Of a stretch of DNA of 61,704 bases, positions 49,803 through 59,464 are shown piece after piece. Each line of letters starts with the position of its first letter. Position 1 is the first letter of the stretch. The notes under the pieces were generated by a model. It did no database searches. It was not told the origin of the DNA and saw only the letters and a list, made by a program, of their open reading frames with translations. The stretch comes from Verrucomicrobiota bacterium (GTDB taxonomy: Bacteria; Verrucomicrobiota; Verrucomicrobiia; Opitutales; Opitutaceae), in NCBI GenBank assembly GCA_016235555.1, contig JACRKC010000106.1, positions 1-61,704 on the forward strand. Reading direction: 5' to 3'. A program made the translations under genes and the position numbers.

Positions 49803-50498
49803 ATGTATGCTCGCATTCTATCCGCCACATTCGCCGCCCTAATTGCCGCGCCGTGTGGTTTGGCCGCCAGTCCGAACCCCACGTCCGATCTGCGGCATTG
49901 GCTCGTCGAACAAATGCCCGGCGGCACAGTCAAATCGACCGACGGCGCGATTGTGATCGAGGACGCCGCGGGCGGCACGGTCTGGTTCAGGGAAAAACTC
50001 ACCGCGCCGGTGGAGATCTCCTACGAAGTCACCGTCGTGGCGCACGGCGGCCCGCACGACCGTGTGTCCGATGTGAACTGTTTTTGGATGGCCCGCGAAG
50101 TGACGTCCGGCGTCGCGATGCCGGCCGGCCGCAGCGGAAAATTCTCCGACTACGATTCGCTCCTCACCTATTACGTCGGCATGGGCGGCAACAACAACAC
50201 CACGACGCGTTTTCGCCGCTATGATGGCACCGCCGCGCGTCCGCTCCTTCCCGAGCATAACTTGCAGGAGAGGAAATTTCTGCTCGAGCCGAACCGCGCT
50301 TATCGCATCCGGCTCGTCGCCCGTGACGGGATCGCCGAATACTGGCGCGACGGCGAGCGACTGTTCACGTTTCGCGACCCGATACCACTCACCGCCGGCT
50401 GGTTCGCCGTTCGCACGGTCAACTCCCACCTCGTGATTCGAAACTTCGTCGTCAGCCGGCCGCCGGTGTTGCCGGCGCGCCAGTCCCGCGCGCCCTGA
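49803..50498 (+). CDS. Secreted DUF6250-like protein (concanavalin-type fold)
   Basis: 231 aa from ATG at 49803. Signal peptide ending CGLAA. The pattern RVSDVNCFWMAREV, GRSGKFSDYDSLLTYYVGMGGN, NTTTRFRRYDGT, RPLLPEHNL, YRIRLVARDGIAEYWRDGERLF and TAGWFAVRTVNSHLVIRNF matches DUF6250, a jelly-roll domain found with carbohydrate-active enzymes in Bacteroidota and Verrucomicrobiota. Likely binds or acts on sugars outside the inner membrane; no catalytic proof. Followed 1 bp later by a lipid kinase gene. Confidence 0.8.
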   Translation: MYARILSATFAALIAAPCGLAASPNPTSDLRHWLVEQMPGGTVKSTDGAIVIEDAAGGTVWFREKLTAPVEISYEVTVVAHGGPHDRVSDVNCFWMAREVTSGVAMPAGRSGKFSDYDSLLTYYVGMGGNNNTTTRFRRYDGTAARPLLPEHNLQERKFLLEPNRAYRIRLVARDGIAEYWRDGERLFTFRDPIPLTAGWFAVRTVNSHLVIRNFVVSRPPVLPARQSRAP

Positions 50499-50499
50499 C

Positions 50500-51429
50500 A
50501 TGCCGCGCCGCGTCCTCGTTATCGCCAATCCCGCAGCCGCCGGCGGCGCAGCGCGGCGCGCGCGGTCCATGATCGAACTGGGCCTGCAGCGGCGAGGCCT
50601 GAGCGTAGAGGTCATCGAGTCCATCGCCGCCGGGCAGATCGTCGAACTCGCGCAGTCCTGCGCCAACGCCGGCCATCACGATCTCATCGCCGCCGCCGGC
50701 GGGGATGGCACCGCCCGCGAGGTCGCAGCTGGAGTTCTCGGCTCCAGCCGCCCGCAGACCCCTGTCGCCATCCTCCCGCTTGGGACCGGCAACGATCTCG
50801 CGCACGTCGCCGGCACGCCGCGGTTGAACGCCGCGCTTGATGCCATCGCCGCGGGCCACGTCCGCCCCATCGATGCGATCGAAGTGATCTGCCGTGCCGG
50901 CGACACTGAGTGCACCACCTTCGCGATGTCGTTCGCGGCCGTGGGGCTGGCCTCCGACGTGGTCCGACTCACCACGCCCGCCGTGAAACGCTGGTTCGGC
51001 CGGCGGCTTTGTTACTCGGTTGGTTTTTTCCGCGCGCTCGCCGGCTACCAACCCGTGCCGACCACCGTGGTCTGTGACGGACGGGAGTATCGTGACGACT
51101 ATCTCCTCATCTGCGCCGGCAACACCACTCACGCCGGCGGCCAGGTGATGCATCTCTCACCGGGTGCCGACTGCCGCGATGGCCTGCTGAATCTGAGTCT
51201 GATCAAGGCCGCGACCCGCCTCGAAGTGGCGCTCCGCTTCGCGGACCTGCGACGTGGCACGCATGTGCGACATCCCCACTCCGCCTATTTTCCGGTCCGT
51301 GAAGTGCAGGTGACCACCAGTCGCCCGGCCGACGTGCAGCTCGATGGTGACAACATCGGCACGACGCCGGCGCGTTTCCACGTGCGCCCGGCCGCGCTGC
51401 ATCTCGTGTGCGGCCCGGTCGCGCCGTAG
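50500..51429 (+). CDS. Diacylglycerol-kinase-family lipid kinase (YegS/BmrU type)
   Basis: 309 aa. DAGK catalytic fold: VIANPAAAGG at the start, GGDGTA (67-72), LPLGTGNDLA and a C-terminal beta-sandwich ending VRPAALHLVCGPV. Phosphorylates a lipid such as diacylglycerol at the membrane. The start is separated by 1 bp from the DUF6250 stop, so the two may be co-transcribed although a functional link is unclear. Confidence 0.9.
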   Translation: MPRRVLVIANPAAAGGAARRARSMIELGLQRRGLSVEVIESIAAGQIVELAQSCANAGHHDLIAAAGGDGTAREVAAGVLGSSRPQTPVAILPLGTGNDLAHVAGTPRLNAALDAIAAGHVRPIDAIEVICRAGDTECTTFAMSFAAVGLASDVVRLTTPAVKRWFGRRLCYSVGFFRALAGYQPVPTTVVCDGREYRDDYLLICAGNTTHAGGQVMHLSPGADCRDGLLNLSLIKAATRLEVALRFADLRRGTHVRHPHSAYFPVREVQVTTSRPADVQLDGDNIGTTPARFHVRPAALHLVCGPVAP

Positions 51430-51444
51430 CCACTGACACTCAGG

Positions 51445-52695
51445 TCAGGCCGGGTTGGCCGCCGGCTCCTCGCGGGGCTTGATCAGCAGCACGATCACGA
51501 TCGAGAGCAGCGCCACCCCGGCGAAGACGCCGAAGATCAGATTCAGCGGCACGTGCCGGTCGCGCAGCCAGCCAAACGCCCAATCACCGAAGCCGCCGCA
51601 GGTGATGCTGATCATGTTCATCACCCCGTAGCCGGTCGCCCGCCATTCGGGCCGCGCGATCTGGCAGAGGATGGGCATGTTGTTGCAGTCGAAAAATCCC
51701 CAGCCAAAGCCGAACACCACCAAGCCCGCGATCGCCACGCCCAGCGTGCCCGCATTGCCCACGCTGAACAGCGCCGGGAGGAACAGCGCCATGCCGATCG
51801 CGCTCGTGAAGATGCGCCCGCGCAGCGAGCGGCGCATCCACCAGTCGGCCAGCGTGCCGCCGATCAGGGCACCGACCAGCGACGCGATCTGGACAAAGAG
51901 GATGGCGCTCACGCCCGCCTTGCCCTGACCAAGACTGAATTTCTCGCGCAGAATTTCCGGCATCCAGTCCCGCACCACCCACCCGGCGATCGCCGGCAGG
52001 GTGAAATAGAGCACCAACAACAGAAAGTTGCGGTTGCCGAGCAGCCCTTTGAACGCGCCGCCCACGCCCTCTTCCTTGGCCGCCGCCCGCTCCGTCACCG
52101 CCGCCGGCGCATCGCGCAACAGGGCCACGAGCGGCAGGGCATAGACCACGCCCAGCATGCCACACGTCGAGAATGCCCAGCGCCAGCCATGGTCCGGCGA
52201 ATCCGCCACGTAGCCCGCGAAGCCGCCGAGGATTTGCCCGACATAGATGCCCGTTTGGTGCAGCCCGACGGCCCGGGAACGCGTGAAGCCCTGATGATAG
52301 TCGGCGATCAACGCCAGCGCCGTCGGGATGTAGAACGCCTCGCTGATCCCCATGAGCGCCCGGGCGGCCATCAACTCATGGAACGACGTCACATGTCCCG
52401 TCCACCAGGTCACCGCCGACCACACGAACAGGCTCGCCCCGATCACGTAGCGCTTGCTGATCCGGTCCGCAATGTAGCCGCCAAACGGGCTGAGCACGGC
52501 GTAAGTCCACTTGAAGCAACCGAGCACGAGCCCCCAGTCCGCCTTGTTGGCGATGCTGGGGATGTCGCCCACCATCGACGCCTTCATCGTCGCCAGCATC
52601 TGCCGGTCGAGGTAGTTGAGCAGCGCCACGGGAAACAGCAACCCGACGACAAACCAGGCGTAGCGGAGTGCGTTCGAGGCGGGGGTGGGGTTCAT
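51445..52695 (-). CDS. MFS transporter, anion:cation symporter-like
   Basis: 416 aa from ATG at 52695 (GTG one codon upstream). Twelve membrane helices. MFS motif A appears as GGYIADRISKRYVIG, with ALLNYLDRQMLATM in helix 1 and GISEAFYIPTALALIADY in helix 4. These are typical of the ACS group (hexuronate, galactonate and similar organic acids). The DUF6250 gene nearby and sugar-degrading genes in the window are consistent with sugar-acid uptake. Convergent with the lipid kinase gene. Confidence 0.88.
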   Translation of the reverse strand: MNPTPASNALRYAWFVVGLLFPVALLNYLDRQMLATMKASMVGDIPSIANKADWGLVLGCFKWTYAVLSPFGGYIADRISKRYVIGASLFVWSAVTWWTGHVTSFHELMAARALMGISEAFYIPTALALIADYHQGFTRSRAVGLHQTGIYVGQILGGFAGYVADSPDHGWRWAFSTCGMLGVVYALPLVALLRDAPAAVTERAAAKEEGVGGAFKGLLGNRNFLLLVLYFTLPAIAGWVVRDWMPEILREKFSLGQGKAGVSAILFVQIASLVGALIGGTLADWWMRRSLRGRIFTSAIGMALFLPALFSVGNAGTLGVAIAGLVVFGFGWGFFDCNNMPILCQIARPEWRATGYGVMNMISITCGGFGDWAFGWLRDRHVPLNLIFGVFAGVALLSIVIVLLIKPREEPAANPA

Positions 52696-53114
52696 CACGA
52701 GATGGCAGCAGCCGCCTTCAGCCCAGGCAAGCGAAGCCTTGCGTTCGATGGTGGTATTCGCCTTACGCCAGTTCCGGCGTGGAGGCGATCAAGCGTGGCC
52801 CGCCCGGGAGCACGGCGGCCGTTTTCAAATTCCCGTCCCGCGGAGCGCCCAAGCCCGGCGGTTGAAACCGCCGCTCCGTCGCGTTTCCCCGGACGGCAGG
52901 AAACTGCGATGCGCCCCGGCCGCCCACAGCTTTCCGGTTTGGGTTCGCCACTGCAGGTCAGCTCGCTGGCGAGCGCGTTTTGTCGCGCGCCAGGGCGCCG
53001 GCCGACGCGAAAACGATTGGCGCATTCACCCCGGAAAGCCCGGCCGGGCCGCCGTTCCGCCGAAAATCCCCCTCGCCCACCGCCCCGTTTTCACTTCTGT
53101 TGCCCGTTTCCCAA
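52696..53114. other. Gap of about 420 bp before glnD
   Basis: No gene seen. It holds short hairpins such as GGCGGTT-GA-AACCGCC (52856-52871). The segment CAGGAAACTGCGATGCGCCCC (52901-52919) resembles the right end of the element at 18106 (AAGAAACTGAGATGCGCCCC), suggesting a decayed relative. The glnD leader (53080-53114) has no evident structure. Confidence 0.5.
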
Positions 53115-55916
53115 ATGCCCTCCCGCATTCACCAGCACGCGCGTGAACTCCTCGGCTTCGAAGGCGAAGTGCCCAAGGCCGTGCGCACGGCGGCGTGCAA
53201 GGAGTTCCTGAAGGGGGAAACGGCCTTCCTCCGCGCCCGCCACGAGTCGGGCGCCTCCGGCCTCACCATCGCCCACCAGCGCACCCAGATCGTCGATCTG
53301 ATGCTGCAAAAACTCTTCGACTACGCCACGGCCTCGTTCGTGCGCAACAGCGGTCCGTTGCCGGCGACGGTCGTGCTCGTCGCCCTCGGCGGCTACGGCC
53401 GCGGCGAGTTGAGCCCGTGGAGCGACATCGACGTGATGTTTCTGTTTCCCGCCAAGACGAAGCCGGGCACGGCCAAGCCCCTGCAGGAGCACCTCACCGA
53501 CGAAATCCTCTACCCGCTCTGGGACTGCGGCCTGAAAGTCGGCCACTCCACCCGCACCGTCGAGGAGGTGTTCGTCGAGGCGCGGCGCGAGATCATGTCG
53601 AAAACCGCACTCCTCGAAGCCCGCCACATCGCCGGCTCGAAGGAACTGTTCGACGCGTTCGCGACCGCCTACCGCACTTATTTTCTCAACGAAGGTCCCA
53701 AGGACTACATCGCCGCGCGCCTCGACGATCAGGCCAATCGCCGCGGCAAGGCGGGCCACTCGGTCTTCAACCAGGAACCCGACCTCAAGAACGGCGTCGG
53801 CGGCCTGCGCGACTACCAAAACGCTGTGTGGATGGCCCGGGTGAAACTCGGCATCACCGCCCTCGAGGAGCTCGCCCCCCAGAATTATCTCCGGGCCAAC
53901 GACCTCGCCGACTTCCGCCGCGCCTACGATTTTCTCCTGCGCGTGCGCAACGACCTGCATTTCCAGAGCGCGCGTCCGACCGACGTGATGAGCCTCGACA
54001 TGCAGCCGAAAATCGCCGAGCGCCTCGGCTATCACGATCCCGACATGCTCTCGCGCGTGGAGCATTTCATGCAGGATTACTACCGCTCCGCGCAAACGAT
54101 CTTCCGCGTGTCCCGGCTGGTCGAGGAGCGCCTCGCGCTCAGCATCGGACGCGATTCCGCCACGCAAGGCATGTCCCTGCGCGAACGCCTGCTCGCCGGC
54201 CGCTTCCAGCGCGCGAAACGGGTCGACGGCTTCGTGATGCGGGGTCGCGAACTCGCCGCCGAAAACAACGACGTGTTCATCGCCGATCCGGTGCGGCTGG
54301 TCCGCATCTTCCGGCACAGCCAGCAGCTCGACGCCCCGCCCGACTTCCACCTCACGCAGCTCATCCGCGATTCGCTGCCCCGCCTCACGCGCGAGGTCGC
54401 GCACTCGCCGGACGCCACCGCCACCTTCCGCGCCATCCTGTCGGAAGTCGGCGCCGTGCATCCGGCATTGTCCAAGATGCACGAACTCGGCGTGCTCGGC
54501 CGCTTCATCCCGGAGTTCGACGCGCTCACCTGCCTCGTCCAGCATGAGTATTACCACCGCTACACGGCGGACGTGCACACGCTCAACGCCATCCGCGAGC
54601 TCGACCGCATCTTCACCGTCGCCGAGCCCATCTGCGCGAAATACCGCGAGACCCTCCACGAACTCGCCGACCCCGCGCTGCTCTACCTCACCCTCCTCTT
54701 GCACGACATCGGCAAGTCCGAGGGCATCAAAGGCCATGCCGACAGCGGCGTCCGGCTCGCCACGCCGATTCTCGATCGCTTCGGGGTCTCGGCTGAAGGC
54801 CGCGCCCTGGTCGAGTTTACCATCAAAAATCACCTGGCGATGGCACGATTCTGGCAGAAGCGGGATATCGATGACCCCAAGACATCCCTTGCCTTTGCCG
54901 AACTCGTGGGCGACGCCGAGCGCCTGCGGCACCTCTACGTCCATACGTTCTGCGACGCCCGCGGCACCGCCGCCGACCTGTGGAACAGCTACAAGGACAC
55001 ATTGCACACCTCGCTTTTTCGCTCCACGTTGGAGCGCCTGAAATTCGGCACCGCCCTCGACACCAGTCACGCCGCCAAGAAAAAAATGACCCAACAGGAC
55101 CTCATCGCGAAAACCATCCCCGGCATCAGCGCCGACGAGATCAACGCCCACTTCGGCCTCCTGCCCGACCGCTATTTCGTCCACACGGACTCCGCTGAAA
55201 TCGCGCTCCACATCCAGATGGTCCACCGCCTGCTCAAGTCGATCACCAGCGCCGACTCCGTCGGTTCCCTCCGCCCCATCATCGACTGGCAGGACGACCT
55301 CAACCGCTCGCTCACCGTCGTCAACGTCGTCACCTGGGACCGCGCCGGCCTCTTTTACAAGCTCGCCGGCGCGTTCAGCGTCGCCGGCCTCAACATCCTC
55401 GGCTCGAAAGTCATCTCCCGCACCGACCACATCGCGATCGACACCTTCTACGTCGTCGAGCCCGGCCGCGGCGTCGTCCAAAGCGCGCACGCCCAGGACA
55501 AATTCGCCAGGACGATCGAGGAGTCCCTCATCGCCAACAAGGATCTGTTGCCCGACATCATGGCGCAGGCGAAGAAAGTCTCCGCCGCCCGCTACCTTTC
55601 CCCCGCCAGCGGCGAGACGCTGCACAGCTCCTTCCCCCCGACCGTCGAGGTCTATCACGAGCTCTCGATGCAACGCACCATCGTCGAGATTCAGGCCCGC
55701 GACCAGATCGGCCTGCTTTATCGCCTCGCGAAAACCATTTCCGACCACGGCTTCGACATCACCTTCGCCCGCATCGGCACCGAACGCGGCGTCGCGATCG
55801 ACACGTTCTACATCGAGAACGCCAACCGGGAGCCCGTCGAGGACAACGCCCGGCTCATCGGACTGCGCGACGCCCTCGCCGAAGTGATCACTCCCGCGCC
55901 GACGGCCGCGAAGTAG
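53115..55916 (+). CDS. glnD: Protein-PII uridylyltransferase / uridylyl-removing enzyme
   Basis: 933 aa from ATG at 53115; a further 45 upstream codons are open but Arg/Pro-rich. Nucleotidyltransferase site LGGYGRGELSPWSDIDV (D104 and D106), the GlnD helical linker (about 230-400, DLKNGVGGLRDYQNAVWMAR), HD hydrolase domain (HD at 530-531 in LLLHDIGKSEGIKGHA) and two C-terminal ACT domains (about 735-805 and 855-930). It adds UMP to PII when nitrogen is short and removes it when glutamine binds. No glnB or amtB is adjacent. Confidence 0.95.
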   Translation: MPSRIHQHARELLGFEGEVPKAVRTAACKEFLKGETAFLRARHESGASGLTIAHQRTQIVDLMLQKLFDYATASFVRNSGPLPATVVLVALGGYGRGELSPWSDIDVMFLFPAKTKPGTAKPLQEHLTDEILYPLWDCGLKVGHSTRTVEEVFVEARREIMSKTALLEARHIAGSKELFDAFATAYRTYFLNEGPKDYIAARLDDQANRRGKAGHSVFNQEPDLKNGVGGLRDYQNAVWMARVKLGITALEELAPQNYLRANDLADFRRAYDFLLRVRNDLHFQSARPTDVMSLDMQPKIAERLGYHDPDMLSRVEHFMQDYYRSAQTIFRVSRLVEERLALSIGRDSATQGMSLRERLLAGRFQRAKRVDGFVMRGRELAAENNDVFIADPVRLVRIFRHSQQLDAPPDFHLTQLIRDSLPRLTREVAHSPDATATFRAILSEVGAVHPALSKMHELGVLGRFIPEFDALTCLVQHEYYHRYTADVHTLNAIRELDRIFTVAEPICAKYRETLHELADPALLYLTLLLHDIGKSEGIKGHADSGVRLATPILDRFGVSAEGRALVEFTIKNHLAMARFWQKRDIDDPKTSLAFAELVGDAERLRHLYVHTFCDARGTAADLWNSYKDTLHTSLFRSTLERLKFGTALDTSHAAKKKMTQQDLIAKTIPGISADEINAHFGLLPDRYFVHTDSAEIALHIQMVHRLLKSITSADSVGSLRPIIDWQDDLNRSLTVVNVVTWDRAGLFYKLAGAFSVAGLNILGSKVISRTDHIAIDTFYVVEPGRGVVQSAHAQDKFARTIEESLIANKDLLPDIMAQAKKVSAARYLSPASGETLHSSFPPTVEVYHELSMQRTIVEIQARDQIGLLYRLAKTISDHGFDITFARIGTERGVAIDTFYIENANREPVEDNARLIGLRDALAEVITPAPTAAK

Positions 55917-55985
55917 TCCGCCGATTGTTCTGCCTACGGAAGGTCCGATCCGGGCCGTCGACCGGGGTTGTTCTGCTGCTAAACG

Positions 55986-56124
55986 GGGTGTAACTCAAAC
56001 CGAGGTCAGTTTTGGAATGCCTCGGCTGTAGCGGCGGTCTATGACCGCCGGCGTTGCGCCAAGGGGATTCGTTCGGCGGTCATAGACCGCCGCTACAAAT
56101 CGCTGACCTCGGTTTGAGTCACAC
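55986..56124. mobile_element. 139-bp nested palindromic element with 11-bp target duplication
   Basis: Ends: GTGTAACTCAAACCGAGG and CCTCGGTTTGAGTCACAC. Inner layer: TGTAGCGGCGGTCTATGACC (56027) and GGTCATAGACCGCCGCTACA (to 56097), perfect over 20 bp. The 11-bp direct repeat GCTGCTAAACG lies exactly at both borders (55975-55985, 56125-56135). A relative is at 61130-61270. No coding capacity. The remaining gap (55917-55974, 56136-56269) shows no gene; it probably holds the promoter of the receptor. Confidence 0.78.
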
Positions 56125-56269
56125 GCTGCTAAACGATATGAGCAGAGGTGAACTTGTGTGTCACCGGCGTGACCTTTAGCCCGTCTGCGGCGTCAGGATT
56201 CTGTCTGCGTCGGCACCCCTGCGGCCGGCGTCTGATCGACTTTGGCCACCACGCAGCCGACCGACTACC

Positions 56270-59050
56270 ATGAACCAACCCCCCGACCACCTCCCTTCAC
56301 CCCGTCACATCCGTCCGCGACTCCGCGCCTTCCTCGCCTGCGCCACCCTGTTCGCAATCCTGCCTGCCCGCGGCCAGCAGGCTCCCGCCATCCCAGCCGC
56401 TCCCGCGCCGGCCAAGGACGAAATGGTCACCCTCTCGCCCTTCGTCGTCGCCACCGAAAACGAAGCCGGCTGGTCCGCCAACGACACCCTCTCCGCCACC
56501 CGCACCAAGCAGGCCCTGAAGGACGTGCCGGTGAACATCGACGCGATCACGTCCGACTTCATGGAGGACCTCGGCCTCTACACCGCCGACGAGGTCGCCA
56601 ACTTCGTCGCCAACGCCTTCGCGCCGCCCACCATGGAGAACGACAGCCAGTCCGGCTCCGTCGCGTTCCGCGGGCTCGGCGGCTCGACCGCCTCGCGCAA
56701 CTACTTCCGGTGGTATGTCCCGAGCGACACCTACAACGTCGAGCGCATCGACTTCGGCAAAGGCTCCAACTCCCTCATCTTCGGCGACGTCGAGCCCGGC
56801 GGCCAGGCCTCCGTTTTCACCAAGCGCGCGCAGATGCGGAATTTCGGCATGGTCACCGCCATCTACAACGACGAGGGCGCCTACCGCCTCATGCTCGACT
56901 ACAACCGCAAGCTCCGCGACGGCCTCGCGATCCGCTTCAACGCCATCAAACGCGAGGAGCGCACCTATCAGGACGCGTCGAAATTCGGCCTCGACGGCCA
57001 GACCCTCACCGCCTCGTGGCGCGCCACGCGCAACACCAACGTCCGCCTCGAATACGAGCGCGGCGATTTCGCCAACGTCCGCGGCTTCGGCGGCATCACC
57101 ATCCGCGAACGCTCCGGCCGCTCCCGCGCCTTCACCTCCGACCGGCTCTACTACACCTCCGACGGCGAATACCTCCAGCGCTCCCTCCTGCCCAGCGCCG
57201 ATCGCTCCAACTCCGCCGACGGCGGCTCACCGTCGCTCAACGAGGGCGAGTTCTTCGACGTGCAGATGCGCAACGCTGCCGGCACCGTCGTCGGCACGAA
57301 ACGCTTCAACGGCTACCCGAAACACTACAACATCCGCGGCTCCTTCGACCGCCAGGCGCGGCCGTTCTTCACCTACACCGCGACCGTCGAACAGCGTCTC
57401 GGACCGGTCGGCGTCGAAGTCTCCTTCAACCGCCAGCGCCAGATCGCCAAGCGCACCGACAGCTTCTTCAGCCTCCCCATCCTCGTCGAGGTCAACGGCC
57501 GCCCCTACATCGAGACCGAACTCGACGAGAAAAACTTCGGCAACGAGGTCGACGCCTTCCGCGGCACGGCCGTCTACCTCTTCGACAAGTGGAAGTGGAT
57601 GCAGCAACTCGTCGTCGTGAGCGGCGACTACCGCGAGGACTGGGTGAAAAACTACCGCTTCAATCACTACAACGTGAAAGCCGTCGAAAACGGCACCGCC
57701 GCCACCTTCAACACCAACAGCGACCGCGTCCGTCTCCGCCTCTACCTCGACGACCCGCGCTTCTACTCCCGCGCGCTCTTCGACTCCATGCGCCTCGAGG
57801 CCCTGCCGCAGACCAACAGCGTGCATATCATGAAGCTCGCCTCGTTCCCCTCCGGCACCAGTTCCACCGACGGCACCGAGTGGCGGCAGGCGTCGGCGCT
57901 GTCCTTCTCGACCAGCGGTCGCTACTTCGGCGGCCGCCTCCAGACGCTGCTCGGCCTGCGGCACGATTGGAACCGCACCTACGAATACGAAGGCACCCGC
58001 ACCTTCGGTCGCTTCAACGAGGAAATCTCCCCGCCCAAGCGGCCGGACGCCCTCCCCGGCGAATACGTGCAAAACATGGCGCTCCACCTCGAAAACACGT
58101 GCTACACCGGCGGTCTCACCGTGCGCCTGACGAAGGACATCAACTTCTACGGCACCTACTCCGAGTCATTCCGCTTCCAGGGCCTGCGCACCTTCGACCG
58201 CGAACGCTTCCCGCCGATCACCGGCGTCACGAAGGAAGTCGGCCTCAAAGGCAGCCTGCTGGAGGACCGCGTCGGCCTCAACCTCGGCGTCTTCCAGATC
58301 GACCGCCAGAACGTCGCCCTCAGCTGGAACGGCGTCATCGACCTCACCTCCGCCGAGGTCGAGGATCTGATGAACCCCAACAACATCCGCCCCGGCGATC
58401 CGGGTTACATCTACGCCGAGGAGGGCACCGCCTCCGCCGCCCGCTACTACAAGTCCACCGAGACTTCCCGCGGCGCCGATCTCACGTTGAACCTGCGCCC
58501 GAGCAAGGGACTGCAACTGCGGTTCACCTTTGCGCGCACGCAGGTCATCGGCAAACCCGACCTCGACCGCTTCCGCGGCTACTACGAGGCCGCGCTCAAA
58601 CGCGGCAACGAAAGCGCCGCGATCCTCAACGACGCGAAGAACCTCCTCGACTCGCTCGACATCGACACGAAGCCCACCGGCGCCCGCGCCGCCCCGTGGT
58701 CCGCGAGCTGGGTGATCGACTACGCGTTCGCCCGCGATGCGTGGAAACCGCTCCGCGGCGTGCGCGTCGGCCTCAACGGCTCATGGCGAGACGACTATCT
58801 CTTCGGCATCACCAACGGCCAGCAGATGGTCGGCGGCAACACGCACCTCTTCCACGGCTACATCATGCGCGACCAGAAACTCTGGAACCAGGCCGTGCGC
58901 GTGCGCCTCGGCTTCCGCAACATCGGCGACATCGACAACGGCAAGCTCCGCAAAACGAGCTACACGACACTGCTCAACGGCCAGAACGTCTACCGCTACA
59001 GCTACGTGATGCCGATGCAGATCGAAGCCAACGTCACCGTGCGCTTCTGA
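56270..59050 (+). CDS. TonB-dependent outer-membrane receptor, Opitutaceae type
   Basis: 926 aa from ATG at 56270. A signal peptide (about 1-42), an Ala/Pro linker, then the TonB box DEMVTLSPFVVATE. The plug domain (about 65-185) has SATRTKQALKDVPVNIDAIT, FRGLGGSTASRNYFRW and VERIDFGKGSNSLIFGDVEPGG. The 22-strand barrel ends in the usual aromatic residue (ANVTVRF). It takes up a large ligand through the outer membrane using TonB energy; sugar oligomers or siderophores are the options. No TonB/ExbBD or binding-lipoprotein gene follows; a sulfatase does. Confidence 0.93.
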   Translation: MNQPPDHLPSPRHIRPRLRAFLACATLFAILPARGQQAPAIPAAPAPAKDEMVTLSPFVVATENEAGWSANDTLSATRTKQALKDVPVNIDAITSDFMEDLGLYTADEVANFVANAFAPPTMENDSQSGSVAFRGLGGSTASRNYFRWYVPSDTYNVERIDFGKGSNSLIFGDVEPGGQASVFTKRAQMRNFGMVTAIYNDEGAYRLMLDYNRKLRDGLAIRFNAIKREERTYQDASKFGLDGQTLTASWRATRNTNVRLEYERGDFANVRGFGGITIRERSGRSRAFTSDRLYYTSDGEYLQRSLLPSADRSNSADGGSPSLNEGEFFDVQMRNAAGTVVGTKRFNGYPKHYNIRGSFDRQARPFFTYTATVEQRLGPVGVEVSFNRQRQIAKRTDSFFSLPILVEVNGRPYIETELDEKNFGNEVDAFRGTAVYLFDKWKWMQQLVVVSGDYREDWVKNYRFNHYNVKAVENGTAATFNTNSDRVRLRLYLDDPRFYSRALFDSMRLEALPQTNSVHIMKLASFPSGTSSTDGTEWRQASALSFSTSGRYFGGRLQTLLGLRHDWNRTYEYEGTRTFGRFNEEISPPKRPDALPGEYVQNMALHLENTCYTGGLTVRLTKDINFYGTYSESFRFQGLRTFDRERFPPITGVTKEVGLKGSLLEDRVGLNLGVFQIDRQNVALSWNGVIDLTSAEVEDLMNPNNIRPGDPGYIYAEEGTASAARYYKSTETSRGADLTLNLRPSKGLQLRFTFARTQVIGKPDLDRFRGYYEAALKRGNESAAILNDAKNLLDSLDIDTKPTGARAAPWSASWVIDYAFARDAWKPLRGVRVGLNGSWRDDYLFGITNGQQMVGGNTHLFHGYIMRDQKLWNQAVRVRLGFRNIGDIDNGKLRKTSYTTLLNGQNVYRYSYVMPMQIEANVTVRF

Positions 59051-59055
59051 CCAGT

Positions 59056-59080
59056 TCGTGGACGAGGCGTCCCGCCTCGT
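59056..59080. repeat. TCGTGGACGAGGCG-TCC-CGCCTCGT hairpin
   Basis: 5 bp after the receptor stop. Identical in the stem to 33736-33760. Followed by GTCGGGCCGGTC..GACCGGCCC (59089-59112), another hairpin with TTTT, which could terminate the receptor transcript. Confidence 0.7.
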
Positions 59081-59218
59081 CGCGATTTGTCGGGCCGGTC
59101 TCTGACCGGCCCTTTTCGTTTCGTCACCACACGGGCGTAACCCAAACCGAGGACCGCGTAACCCGCCTCGTGAGAGACGGTGGGAAAACCCGGCGGCCTT
59201 CCTTCAGCCGCGCGAAGC

Positions 59219-59288
59219 GTAGCGGACACCGTGAGGTTTTCGTTGGATTGCACCCGCGTTTGGGCGAAAAGCTCACGCTTTCCGCTAC
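59219..59288. repeat. GTAGCGG palindrome, copy 4, in a repeat-rich gap
   Basis: GTAGCGGACACCGTGAGG...CTCACGCTTTCCGCTAC. Near-complement of 7458-7527 along its whole length. The 414-bp gap also has a solo arm GTAACCCAAACCGAGG (59137-59152) related to the 55986 element, and a GAGAGCCGGG..CCCGGCTCTC inverted repeat (59311-59362). No gene. Confidence 0.72.
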
Positions 59289-59464
59289 AACCGTCGCGTT
59301 TTCACCCAGTCTGGTGAGAGCCGGGACTGCCCGCCCCGCCCTCCCGGCTCTCACGAGCCGGGCTACAAGTTCCCGTCGACCTAACTTTGGGTTGCCCTCT
59401 CGCCGCCTTGTCCCTCGCGACTTGGGCTGGCGCTCACCCGCACCGCTGCCCAATCTCCGCCGCC

